From NCBI GenBank assembly GCA_959347315.1, contig OY365808.1, positions 780,975 to 844,974 on the forward strand: 64,000 nucleotides of DNA, given 5' to 3'. The DNA comes from Bimastos eiseni (taxonomy: Eukaryota > Annelida > Clitellata > Crassiclitellata > Lumbricidae). Shown here one piece after another: positions 49,202 through 59,839 of this stretch. The notes under the pieces are model-generated. The model saw only the letters and a list, made by a program, of their open reading frames with translations. It searched no databases and was not told the origin of the DNA. The stretch's first letter is position 1. Every line of letters starts with the position of its first letter. Both the position numbers and the translations under genes were made by a program.

Positions 49202-49229
49202 AGGCCTACAGCAATTGTAGTGGTCGCAG

Positions 49230-49570
49230 CAGTAGTGATAGCAGTGACAATAATAATATTAATGATAGTCATAATGATAATAAAATAATAGTAGTAGTAG
49301 TAGTAGTAGTGGGAAGTAGTTGGTGGAGGAGATGTAGTAGTATGTGGAGTAGTAGTAGTAGTTATAAAAATTAATGGTAATAATAATAATAATTTAATGC
49401 AATAATAACATTAATAGTAATAATGATAATAATAGTGATAATAATAATAACGATAGCAATAGCGATAGTGATAGGCCTGATGATGATGATGATGATAATA
49501 ATAATAATAATAATAAGAAGAAGAAGAAGAAGAGGAAGAAGAAGAAGAAGAAAAGAAAGAACTCCGTGGA
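49230..49570. repeat. Compound microsatellite (AAT, GTA, GAT, GAA)
   Basis: AGT/GTA units at 49287-49360, AAT units at 49375-49460, GAT at 49479-49495 and GAA at 49515-49560. Frames through it are low-complexity. Confidence 0.9.
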
Positions 49571-50204
49571 CGCCGACTGATGAAAACTACAGATGACAAC
49601 CGAAAAATAAGCTTTCTCTTCCAGAGCTCGTCGGCAATGATCCAGCGGTTCAACGCGGTGGCTTTCCAGGGAACCATGTCAAGGCACCAAGTACCTGCTA
49701 AGCGACCCATCCGGTGGCCCGAGGACAAAGCTGATGTCATAGTCAATGATGAATAATGATAACTGTCATATGTACTATAACACCAGAAAGACCCAAAAAT
49801 ATCAGGCACTGATAGTCACTCATAACTTTATTTTACTGGCGCTAGAAATTTTAGGCCCTATCAATGCAAGAGGCCTCTCGCTCATCGTGGACTTACGGCG
49901 ACATCTGACTAAATGCGAACGAAACGATGTTCTTATTTCAGATACTCTCTATTATAATACAACGATTTAGCCAGTTCCTTTGTTGGTCGACTGAGTTTGA
50001 AGAGTGGTAGCCGTTGAGGAGAAAGAAATAATAATCTATCAATGCGTCATATTCTGTCTGCAGACCCATGTGACTCAGGAGAGACGATATAGAAATTATT
50101 ATTGAGATGGTTGGCCAATGTTTGGACGGATGGCAGATAGACAGGACTGAAGTCTTCTGATGTCATTGTTTACAGTTGTCAGTTTGGCCCTTTGGCGCAT
50201 GACA

Positions 50205-51150
50205 GAAACGGAGAGATGAGAAGGAGTTAATGGAGGAGGAGGAGGAGGGATAAACGGAGGAATAAGAGGAGGAAGAGGATAGAAAGAATATGGAGAATAT
50301 TATACGAGAAGAGGAAGAGTATGAGAGGACAGATGAGAAGGAGAAGGAAAAATAATAAGCGGGGAGGTGGAAAAGGAGGAAGAGGATGTTGAGGAGAAGT
50401 AGGGAAGGAGGACCAGGAGAGAGAGGGAGAGAGAGAGAGAGAGAGAGCTGGAGATGGATTGCTTGACCTCGGAATGGCTTTGCGGGAATAAAAGGGTCAC
50501 GCAGTGCTTGCAGACTGAGGATGGAGAGAAAATCGAAGAAGAGATGGGAGAGGGCAGAGCGGGGGTGGAATGGGGAGAGAACGAGGACAGAGTGACGAAG
50601 GAGGAATGAGAGGAATAGGAGGAGGAGGTGGATTTGTTAGAGGAAAGGATTGGTGAATACTGTGTGGAAGGATAAGAAACGTGACGGAGGAAGGGGTGAT
50701 GTTTGGATGAGCTGGGCTTGTGGTTGAAGAGGATGTTGCGTGAGGATGAAAGGTGCCGCATGAGGATAAGGATGACGAGGAGGAGGATGAGAGAGAGAGA
50801 GAGGAGAGAGAGAGATAGAGAGAGATGGCTGGAACAACACGTCGTAATGAATCCTTATCGATTGATCGTCTAATGGGGGGAAGACTGTTTATCGTTTATG
50901 TGGCTAAGAAATAAGAAGAGGAAGACGAAGAGAAGGAAGAAGAGGAGAGGGAGGAGGAGAAGGAATAGAAGAGGAAGAAGATAAGGAGGAGGAAGATGAG
51001 GAGGAGGAGGAGAAGCCGATGGAGAAGAAGAAAGAAGTAGAAAAGACAGAAAAAACACTAGAGAGGAAGAGAAGGAGAGGAATAAGAAGAAAAAGAAGAG
51101 GAAGATGAGGATGAGGAGGAGAAGGGAGTGGAGGAGGAGGGGAAGATGGC
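50205..51150. repeat. Long polypurine (GA/GGA) tract
   Basis: Nearly 950 bp of A/G-rich plus strand (AGAGAG, GGAGGA, GAAGAA) with mixed-sequence breaks at about 50460-50515 and 50825-50905. Minus-strand Ser/Leu-rich frames here are artefacts. It is capable of triplex (H-DNA) formation. Confidence 0.85.
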
Positions 51151-51204
51151 GTCGTTTATGACCGACTGATGCTTCATTCGCTCTGATCAAACGGACACAG
51201 AAGG

Positions 51205-51535
51205 CAACGACTCCCTGTCTCCCATCCCTTCATCCTTCCATTAAACCCATCCTCCTTCTCCTTCTTTCATCTCTTTCTTTCCCGCCAATCGTCTCTGTGC
51301 ATCTCCATACATCCCTCTATCCCACGGGAATGGAAACTCTTTCCCTTCCTTCATTAATCTGTGCCGTCATTCCGCCATCCCACCATTTATCTCTGCCTCT
51401 TTTATTTCTCTCTTCCCTTATACTATTCATCCTTGTTTCTCTCTATCTTTCTTACCTCCTCGCTTCCTCTTTCCCTACCTCTGTCCATCTCCTTCTCCAC
51501 CTTCTCTGTCCTTTCGTTCCTCTGGCTCTCCTAGG
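51205..51535. repeat. Polypyrimidine-rich (C/T) tract
   Basis: The plus strand becomes C/T-rich (TTCCTTCATT, CTTCTCC, TCTCTC) immediately after the polypurine tract, so strand asymmetry flips at about 51150-51205. Confidence 0.75.
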
Positions 51536-51559
51536 GGCGCAGACATAGGGGCGGGAGGG

Positions 51560-51790
51560 CACGGTTCACCTGAGAAATTTTATGTGGAGATGGAGCTGTT
51601 TAAATCTCCAAATTTTTAATTATAATTACTTATTTTTGATTATTTCCCAAGTGTTTTACATGGTTCATCTTTTTTCTTGCATCCATGTTTGGGATTTGAA
51701 TTTTTCACAACCTGTCACCCAAACCCAGATTTTGTCGATCTGCCCCCCTCTAAACCGAGGACCAAAATCTGCGCCTATGCTCCTAGCGTC
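51560..51790. repeat. Diverged copy of the 40969/41807 repeat family
   Basis: Shares GTGGAGATGGAGCTGTTTA, TTTCCCAAGTGTTTTACATG and a later TTGGGATTTGAATTTTT. The corresponding sequence at 41170 is TTGGGATTGAATTTTTA. Confidence 0.5.
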
Positions 51791-52375
51791 CAAACGACCA
51801 TCGTTCCATCACTTCCTCTCTTCCTCTGTAACTCACTTTGATCCTGCATCGTTCATATCTTCCCTCCATCCCTCGATCTGTCCATCCATGCCCTTAGTCT
51901 TCCTTATTCCATTCTTCTTCCAGACATCGACCTATGGCAGTTGGTCTCTTGTCCACTTTTTGTCCACTTGGAGCCGAAGAATTATGCAATGTAATAGAGC
52001 ATTTATGTAGCGCCTCTTCCAGACAAAGTATCTCGTTCCGTAAATGGTTCTCAGTGCAGTCGACCTTGCCCTTCATTGACAACTGCAGGTCCATCCCAAA
52101 GACCGGATCACTCCGCAAATCCAATCCACTTCCGCTAGAGCGACCCAACATCCCAGTGGCAGTTCTATTCCAATCTATCCGTAAGTCCATTGGTTCGTCT
52201 GTTAATCGCACTATTCCTCCCATCCATCATTTCGGGGTAGATAAATCAACCTCCCCAACGATTCACCCAATCAACCCATCGACCCGTTCAACGGTTCCTA
52301 TCTTTCTATCTATCTATCATTTTTACATCCAGTTCCACAATGAAAATTCATCGATTCGTTCCTCCACGCACCACT

Positions 52376-52518
52376 CTATCCATCATCTATCCATCATCTA
52401 TCCATCATCTATCCATCATCTATCCATCATCTATCCATCATCTATCCATCATCTATCCATCATCTATCCGTCCGTCCGTCCGTCCGTCCGTCCATCCATC
52501 CATCCATCCATCCATTCA
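52376..52518. repeat. 11-bp CTATCCATCAT minisatellite plus CCGT/CCAT run
   Basis: About nine 11-bp units, then CCGT tetramers, then CCAT tetramers. It opens Ser/Ile/His-rich frames that are not genes. Confidence 0.9.
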
Positions 52519-52599
52519 TTCATCCCAAATCATTATTCCCTCTAATTATTTTAGATAATGTACCCTTTTGTGCGCAGTTTCTGGCTGAAAGCGATGATG

Positions 52600-52905
52600 G
52601 TTAAAATTAATAAAAAATCTAAAAGTCTCTGGTGATAGGTTCTGATAACCTGAGAGAAATCCCTCGCCTAAACATAAAACCGAATAATGAGACGTATTAG
52701 CCAAGGAACCGAAGTTTCTGAATGAGACTCGATTTGAACAGGATCATAAAAAGAAGTCTTGACTAGTTATTTTTGCACAAGTAAATTCATGTACAATTAT
52801 TTTTCAATGCAATCTATGTGTGCACACTAAGTTCTTGTGTGCGCTGACTCCACGGTCTATGCGCGGACACATGCGCACAGCTCAGAGGGCACATTGTCCC
52901 AAAGT
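52600..52905. repeat. Dispersed repeat B, copy 2
   Basis: Same order of blocks as 11277-11560: GGTTCTGATAACC, GTATTAGCCAAGGAACC, and AGAGGGCACATTG. It ends just before the start of the CUB-like gene. Confidence 0.55.
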
Positions 52906-52951
52906 CCTAAACCCACCAATCCATCCAGTTGCGTTTGTTATTTCATTTTAG

Positions 52952-55900
52952 ATGGCGCTACCACCTGTTCGTCGTAGGAGAGACAGATGCTGGCTCTTCC
53001 GGTGGCGCAGCTGGATCTGTACCCTGGTAGTCCTTCTTCCTCTCGTTCTTCACGACTTCGTCGGAGCTGGAAGACTCTGGAAAACACGTAATTAGCGCCT
53101 CTCCTCCTAACCCCATAACCAGCACGAAACAAGCAAACACACCCGTATATCGCAGACATGTGAGATCTAAGAGAGAGTGAGAGAGTGAGTTGAGTGAAGG
53201 TTGACTACAAGGTAAAGGAAGCAACAGATTTGGAGTGAGTTATCAGGAGGTTCTTGATGGGCGCTGTATAAAATTTATAAATTCTCAAAATCATCGAATA
53301 AATGAATAATGGATGGTCTGGGTAGAGACCGCCTGACATTGCCTCTGGTCAGCCATTTTAGTGATACAGTTACACGAAGGTACCAGCGTGCAAGTAAAAC
53401 TTCGTTCTCATAATTATTATGCGTCTACTTGATTTCTAAGTTTTGTATGTCGGAAAAGCAGTGGAACGGAAAAGTCTCCTTGAAAAACACCAAATAAGGA
53501 GATTCGATGTCAAATGTTCAAATGATTTTGAAAACCTAAAGGTACGAAATGTATGAATTACTTAGGATTCAAAAAGAAATGCCTTAGGTGGAAAAATTCT
53601 TAAACGCAAAAGTTGCCGACTTGAGGAATGGTTTGGTGTCAGAGGATGCTGCCACAGCTCGTAAGAGGAAGCTATAGAACTCAGTGTTGTATGCATGACT
53701 TTAAACTTCAAGACCAAGGCGAGACCGAGACAGTGAGGTGCCGAGACCGAGACTGAGGCCGAGACAGTGATATACCAAGAGCGAGACCGAGACACTAGGC
53801 TCAAGACAGTACGAGACAGTAAAAGACAAGTGATCCTACATAAAATGCTGTAAAATACTAATGTATCAGTTTTCGGGAATAAGATTCATTTGTAATTTCA
53901 ATTTGAAACTTGTAATGTATATAGCACCAATTCCTGAGAATAGTTTTTATATTGCCGCAAGATTTTAAGACAGTTAACGCGAAACTTATCGAGATCTCTT
54001 GTTCGAGACAGAACAAGACTTTCACTTCAAGACAGTTTCTAAAAATTAGAGACACTACCTCGAGACCGAGACCGAGACCGAGACAGCAGGCTTCCTAGAC
54101 CGAGACACTAAAAAACTGTCTCGAGACGTCTCGAGACCGAGACACTGTCTCGAGACCATACAACTCTGATAGGACTAAGAGAGGAAATGAAATGAGGATG
54201 CCTCGAATTGGTTCCAATGCAGTTCACACGTCTCTGAATCACATCAAACCTTTGTTGCATAAATATTATACTAAGCCACGCATGACAATGGGATGAGAGG
54301 CCGGGATGAAACAATGGGATGAGACAATGGGATGAGACAACTGGATGAGACAATGGGATGAGACGACGGGATGAGACAATGGGATGAGACAATGGGATGA
54401 GACAACGGGATGAGACAACGAGATGAGACAATAGAACGAGACAACGGGATGAGACAATGGGATGAGACAACGAGATGAGACAATGGAACGAGACGATAGG
54501 ATGAGACAATGGGACGAGACAATGGAACGGGACGACGGGATGCGACAACGAGATGAGACAATGGAACGAGAAAACTGGATGAGACAATGGGATGAGACAA
54601 TGGGATGAGACAATGGAACGGGACAACGGGATGCGACAATGGGTTGAGATAGTGGAACGAGACAACGGCATAAAACAACGGAATGAGACAACCGGATGAG
54701 ACAATGGGATGAGATAATGGGATGAGACAATGGGATGAGACAATGGGATGAGACAATGGGATGAGACAATGGGATGAGATATTAGACAATGCAGCAATAC
54801 AGCCGATGAATAAACAATAGGATGATGACCAATCTATTGTTTCTTTGTCCAGTTCACATGGACAGCTCGGAGCTAACGGTCAGTTCAGGCGACAGCGACT
54901 GTGATGTCATCCGTCCCATCCGTAATGACGACATGTCCGAGGGAGATTTCTACTCCGTCAAGTCAGACACGTGGCATGGCAAGCCCCACACGAACCGTCG
55001 TCCCTCGGAATGCACGATGGCCTTTAACCTCGGCGATCGTCTCGTGTCTGTTGTCGTCAAGGAATTCTGGTGCAGTCAGTCGAACTCTGAACCATTTCTG
55101 GCCATCTATGACGACTGTGAGGGGAAGAGAAAGGGCTTCCTGGTAAAATAACAATAATAATAATAATAATAATAACTAGGTCCTATTACTATCATTAACA
55201 TTATTATAAAATTAATGTAGTGGTATTCAGGGGCTCTAGTCTTCAGCCCAATGGGGGACGAGAACCTTTAACGCACTTCAGTATTCTCATTTAACCTGAG
55301 GGATCTTTTATACCTAGGTTCAACGAAGATAATAATAATAATAATAATAATAACAATAATAATAATAGTAGTAGTAGTAGGTGGAGTAGTAGTAGTAGTA
55401 GTAGTAGTAGCAGTAGTAGTAGTAGTAATAATAATAATAATAAAAATAAAATAATAATAATAATAATAATTATAATGACGGTAATAATATGATAACCGTT
55501 TTTATAATACATGCATAAAATAATGCAATGCATTCATGTATAGGCTGTATAGATACATAGATATTATGCACGTATACATACAACTTGCATACATATGCAT
55601 GTACATACATACATACATAATGAACATGCATTTGGTGCCGATATATCTGTCTGATTCCATTGGTTCCAATGGTTCCGTGTATCTGTGACAGACTCTTCTG
55701 AACTGTTCCAGTCCAATGCCTCTGGAGCCAATCCAGAGTTCCACCTATTGCATCACACTCTACCACTACCGTGGACACGTCAAATTCGGATACTTCTTCT
55801 CGCTCTACGTCGTAGCCAATCACGGTCAGCCACCAACATGACTTCCGTTTCGTTTATATAGCTACAGTAGCCTCTGACGCTTTCAAAAGAGACATCAAGT

Positions 55901-58900
55901 TCCCATCAATGATTTGTATCTTCCTCTTCTGTAAGATGCGAGACTGGCGAATCAATAAGTATTATTATTATTGTTAATATAATCGTCATCATCGGTATTA
56001 GGCCATATTATTAGTCCCTATTATTCAATTATAACCCCACCTGTTAGATTACATTTTAGCAACTAACGATAAGCCTACTTGAAACATCCGCAGAAAATAG
56101 ACTCAAATGTGAATTCAGAGCCAAACTTACATTTCTGCGAAGTTTTTTTTACTATTGTAGTATTAATTAAAAAAAAATCCTTTTGACAATAATGGCCTAT
56201 TGTTGAGTGATTTCAAATATGAACCACGTTTCTCTTCTTTGATCAGTTTGGTGTAACTTAAGGCTCTATTCTTGGTCCACTTCTCTATAATATACTTTAC
56301 ATGTACGACTCCAACACTGTAAGCATCGCTTCGCAACCTATATGCGGAAACTCTTTGGGATGAGCTGTTATCTCTTCCCTTTGCTGTCTTCCAGAGGCGC
56401 CTGGAGACTTTCATGTTCCCCGTTTAGCTATGTGTTGAGTCGTGAGCGCCTCTGATAACGAGTGGCGCTATATAAGTATTAAATTACAATTGCAATTACA
56501 ATAATTTCTGTGTCGACAAAATTGGATCAAGTTGTAATTATTATTTTAATCATCATCATCAGGACCGTACCAAGAGGGGTGCCAGCGAATGAACCTTACT
56601 CTTTATGCTACTCTAACCAACACGTCCGCCCTTCTCCATTCAAGTTCTCTGCTCTTTGCCGGGGTTAGACTCCAATGGCTCCTTCTCTCGATGATAGACT
56701 TCTCCTTCAACGTATTGTCACATTCACCTTCATCCAATCAAGCAAAATATTTGGCTACACACGACACCAGATGAATTACTGAACGCTATGATAAGTAATG
56801 GCGGCAGTTTGACCAACAACAGCGCTAGCAGTCGAATGGCATTTTGTTCTCTGAAGCATTTGTGTGTCTGTTGATTGTAGGAATGATTGACAATCGAACT
56901 CCTTTCTTCTTTTGTGATTTGGTATTAAGGATGATTGAACACCATTCATCTCTGGTGATTGTAGTAGTGATTGATGATTGAACTCTATTCATCTCTGGTG
57001 ATTGACAATTGAACTCTTTTGTTATGTCCTGATTGTAGAGGTGTTTGCTTTTCCCGCCGGCGGGATTGCGGCCATTATCATATCGATCATAGTCTTCTCG
57101 ATGCTGGTTGTGAAGGTCGTCTGCGTCATATCCGGTTACGAGCGACGTCTTCCGGAAATGAAACTGGACGACGATGACCAGAAGCAGATCCTGACGTCTC
57201 CCTCTGGTGACAATGTCCTCGAAGCGGAAACGAGCGCCGCAAGAAATAATCGATCACTTCCGGAACAATTTCACCCGAACTTCGGTACAGTAGTCGTTAT
57301 CGTAATCTTTGAGTTTCAGAAGCGCTCCGCTGCCACCCGATTCCCATAATTATAAGGACCCATATTCCCAAATCGTATCATATGTTTAAATTCATATAGC
57401 ACATCTCGAAGAATAACTATTCAGATGAGGGCTCATCACGGAAACCCTGGAAAAAGAAAGCTTCAAAGTGTGAGAAGCCAGTCATTAGTTTAGCCCTCTT
57501 TGATGGAGGAAGGTCATTCCAGTATACATTGACCCACAACAGCAAACGGCAGGTGTTGGGCCAAGGCTATGAGTCGTGAGTGTCGGTTAGAGTCAGGTTA
57601 TGCGTCGTGAGTGTCGGTTAGAGTCAGGTTATGCGTCGTGAGTGTCGGTTAGAGTCAGGTTATGCGTCGTGAGTGTCGGTTAGAGTCAGGTTATGCGTCG
57701 TGAGTGTCGGTTTTAGAGTCAGGTTATGCGTCGTGAGGGTCGTTTAGGGTCAGGGTTAGAGTTAGTGTCGCTTTAAAATGCCTCTTGGGATCGAGAAGCC
57801 GATGGAGAACTTATTGATGGAGGAAGGTCATTTCAGGCAGATGGACCCACAACAGCAAACGCCAGATGTTGTACCAAGACAGTCCAATAGGAACAAAACG
57901 ATCAAAACGATCAACATGGCTCAAGTTCTCCACTCTAATACTTATGAGCAGGGTGTAAGGGTGCTTAGAGGAGCAGGGTGTAAAGGTGCTGAGAGGCGTG
58001 GTGTGCCAGATCACTCACAAGTCATGCCTGTGTCATGTCTGGGTGGTTGAACAGAAATATACTAGCTGAAAATGTCCGTTTGACTGGAATCCCAGCGAAG
58101 AAGGAGGCTGATGAGTGTCGGCCTATAACGTGGCTTTCGTCGACAGGATGAGATGTTGGAAGGCGGATGAATGGATGGATCAGGGTGGGAATTCTAGAAG
58201 GTTTAGAGTAGGATTGGGGTTTGAAGAGAACTTCAAAAGGCTCGAGGGTGAAGTACACTGACCCACATGGCAGATCAGATGAAGGGGTTGAACGGGTAAG
58301 ACCGCGGAACGTACGAATAATTAATGAATATTCCTATGTGTTCGAGTGAAAATAATACGAGTGAATGAACGATTGTTTGGTCGAGTGCACCATTTGAGAG
58401 ACTTAGTGTAGTCAATCAGTGAATAGGGGTTATTGATTGAATTGAATGAATTGAAGAAAATGCGAACGAGTGTGACTGAGTGAACGAGTGAATGAATCGG
58501 AAAGGTAACAGAGCTGCAGATGTCAATTAAGAGAACTTATCAATCAATGAAAAATCGACAAATATTGGTTTGTTGTGTAACTAAATGAATGAATGAATAA
58601 ATTTATTATATTAAGTAATTGATTAATTATATTGATACATCTGTATAGAGGTTACTTCTTCCGCGGCGTCACTGGAGGATGTCGGAGGGAACCACATGTC
58701 GCAGGTTTCCAACTCTCAACCACCGAACCAGCATTCGATCCTGAGGTACTCTCGATCTCCAAGGTCATCCTACAGCCACCACAACACGAACCTTTTTGTA
58801 GGCGGTGGAATGGGAGGAGATGATGACCTTATGCCCTCATCTATTGATCCTGACTATGAATGCTGTCTGGGGGTCTCCATAGATGACCCTAGGTCACCAA

Positions 58901-58956
58901 CACTCAAAACCAACCCATACACAAGTCCTATGGCGTCGCCCCTCTGGAGGCACTAA
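52952..58956 (+). CDS. Single-pass membrane protein with CUB-like ectodomain (5 exons, ~370 aa)
   Basis: Exons: 52952-53087, 54853-55142, 55692-55824, 57039-57284, 58649-58956. Joins are in phases 1, 0, 1 and 1 with GT-AG borders, and the frame closes at TAA. Residues 1-39 look like a signal peptide: a basic head (VRRRRDR), a hydrophobic core (LVVLLPLVL), and a cut after VGA. The ectodomain (about 40-190) has six to seven Cys. It also has a CUB-like pattern: SECTMAFNLGDRLVSVVV, then FLAIYDDCEG, then LLNCSS...STYCITL, then FGYFFSLYVV. A transmembrane helix follows at about 194-217 (GGIAAIIISIIVFSMLVVKV). The cytoplasmic tail (about 150 aa) is Ser/Asp-rich with no catalytic motif. I do not recognise the orthologue. 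A receptor or adhesion role is inference from layout. An upstream exon is possible because the ATG directly follows an acceptor-like TTTTAG. Confidence 0.72.
53700..54160. repeat. GAGACC-rich simple-repeat region
   Basis: Intron 1 of the CUB-like gene. Imperfect CGAGAC/GAGACA units occur at 53715-53825 and again at 54055-54160, where GAGACC repeats in tandem. Confidence 0.7.
54285..54783. repeat. 13-bp minisatellite GGGATGAGACAAT
   Basis: Close to 38 copies of a 13-bp unit in intron 1 of the CUB-like gene, ending about 70 bp before exon 2. Because 13 is not a multiple of 3 and the unit lacks minus-strand stops, all three minus frames stay open (His/Ser/Leu/Ile-rich). They are artefacts. Confidence 0.95.
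55148..55630. repeat. Compound AAT/AGT and ATAC microsatellites
   Basis: AAT units at 55153-55175 and 55328-55367, AGT at 55368-55427, AAT again at 55428-55470, and CATA at 55580-55620. All lie in intron 2 of the CUB-like gene. Confidence 0.9.
57385..57560 (-). mobile_element. LINE-tail repeat in intron 4 of the CUB-like gene
   Basis: Shows TTCATATAGCACATCTCGAA, GAATAACTATTCAG, CAGTCATTAGTTTAG, TGGAGGAAGGTCATTCC and CAACAGCAAACGG in family order. A second piece (TGGAGGAAGGTCATTTC, CAACAGCAAACGCC) restarts at 57817, after the minisatellite. Confidence 0.6.
57572..57770 (+). repeat. 31-bp minisatellite inside a LINE-tail repeat
   Basis: About five units start GTCGTGAGTGTCGGTTAGAG and repeat every 31 bp (57572, 57603 and so on). 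The last grades into GTCGTGAGGGTCGTTTAGGG and TCAGGGTTAG, the same words found inside the MITE at 40101-40474. Confidence 0.85.
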
Positions 58957-59344
58957 CTCGCATCTATTGTATAGGTCGACAATGCGACCCTTTATACTAA
59001 AGCAAACACACACTGGCAACATTTTCGATCAACATGTTTGTGCTGTCTGGAACGTCTACTAATGTTGCAATCAAATATGTCATTCAAGGATCCTCATAAT
59101 TTCCATAAATTCGCTATGTTTTGATTTGCAGTGTTTTTGCATAATTTGAGATTAAAAAAGCCCAGATAAATAAAGAGACTTTGATATTATCGCCCAGATG
59201 CAGTGATTATAGACCAAAACCAGTGTTGCAATATGAAGAAAAATGTTAAAATTACGGCCCGGATACCAATCGATCCACGGAGCGGGTACCCGGATATCCC
59301 ACCGTGTGGAAATTTTTTTAGGAAATGTAGGGAATTGCGCATTC

Positions 59345-59500
59345 TAATGGAATGTCGGGCACCCGCGAGAACCGATTTCATTGCCCGGCAGTCAGCTAAT
59401 GTTATGATTAAAAGAACATTTTGTGGCATATGTTCATGTACAATTGCGCATTTTTACGGAATGTGGGGTACCAAAGAACCGATTCCATTGCCCGGACAGA
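59345..59500 (+). repeat. ~111-bp tandem duplication
   Basis: The block ATTGCGCATT...GGAATGT(C/G)GGG...GAACCGATT(T/C)CATTGCCCGG occurs at about 59333-59386 and again at about 59444-59496. It lies beside GGGTACCCGGATATCC and GGATACCCGGGTACTCG, which are near-palindromic, so a small mobile element is possible. Confidence 0.55.
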
Positions 59501-59597
59501 CAGCCTCGGGCGGATACCCGGGTACTCGATGACAGCCTTACATAGAAGCTGGTTCATTTTCATATTCCGATCTATGTAATATTGTTGCTTTCTTTCG

Positions 59598-59735
59598 CTA
59601 GGCGGCAGCGTTGATTAAATTAGATGCAGAGTGTAATGGACGCATTGCATGGCTGCCGACAGATTTAATTCCACTTCCGGAATTAGGTTTTCATAATTCG
59701 TTCATACTGTACTAATCATACTGCAAGTTGTCAGT
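59598..59735. repeat. Dispersed repeat, copy 2 (partner at 9083-9235)
   Basis: TAGGCGGCAGCG, TTAAATTAGATG, GGCTGCCGACAG, AATCATACTGC and TTGTCAGT are in the same order as at 9083-9235. Confidence 0.6.
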
Positions 59736-59737
59736 AA

Positions 59738-59756
59738 AAAAAGAATAATAATAATG

Positions 59757-59801
<45 letters not shown>

Positions 59802-59835
59802 TAACAATAATAATAATAATAATAATAATAATGTT
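59738..59835. repeat. AAT microsatellite
   Basis: Near-pure (AAT)n, about 95 bp, immediately after the dispersed repeat. Confidence 0.95.
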
Positions 59836-59839
59836 TCAT

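Noticed and set aside
47666..49809. Poly-Leu, poly-Ser and poly-Asn frames
   Set aside because: They lie on AAC, AGT, GAT and GAA microsatellites.
54108..54797. Three overlapping minus-strand frames of 167-229 codons rich in HPIVSSHCLIPLS
   Set aside because: They are translations of the 13-bp GGGATGAGACAAT minisatellite in all frames. Period-driven openness, not a gene.
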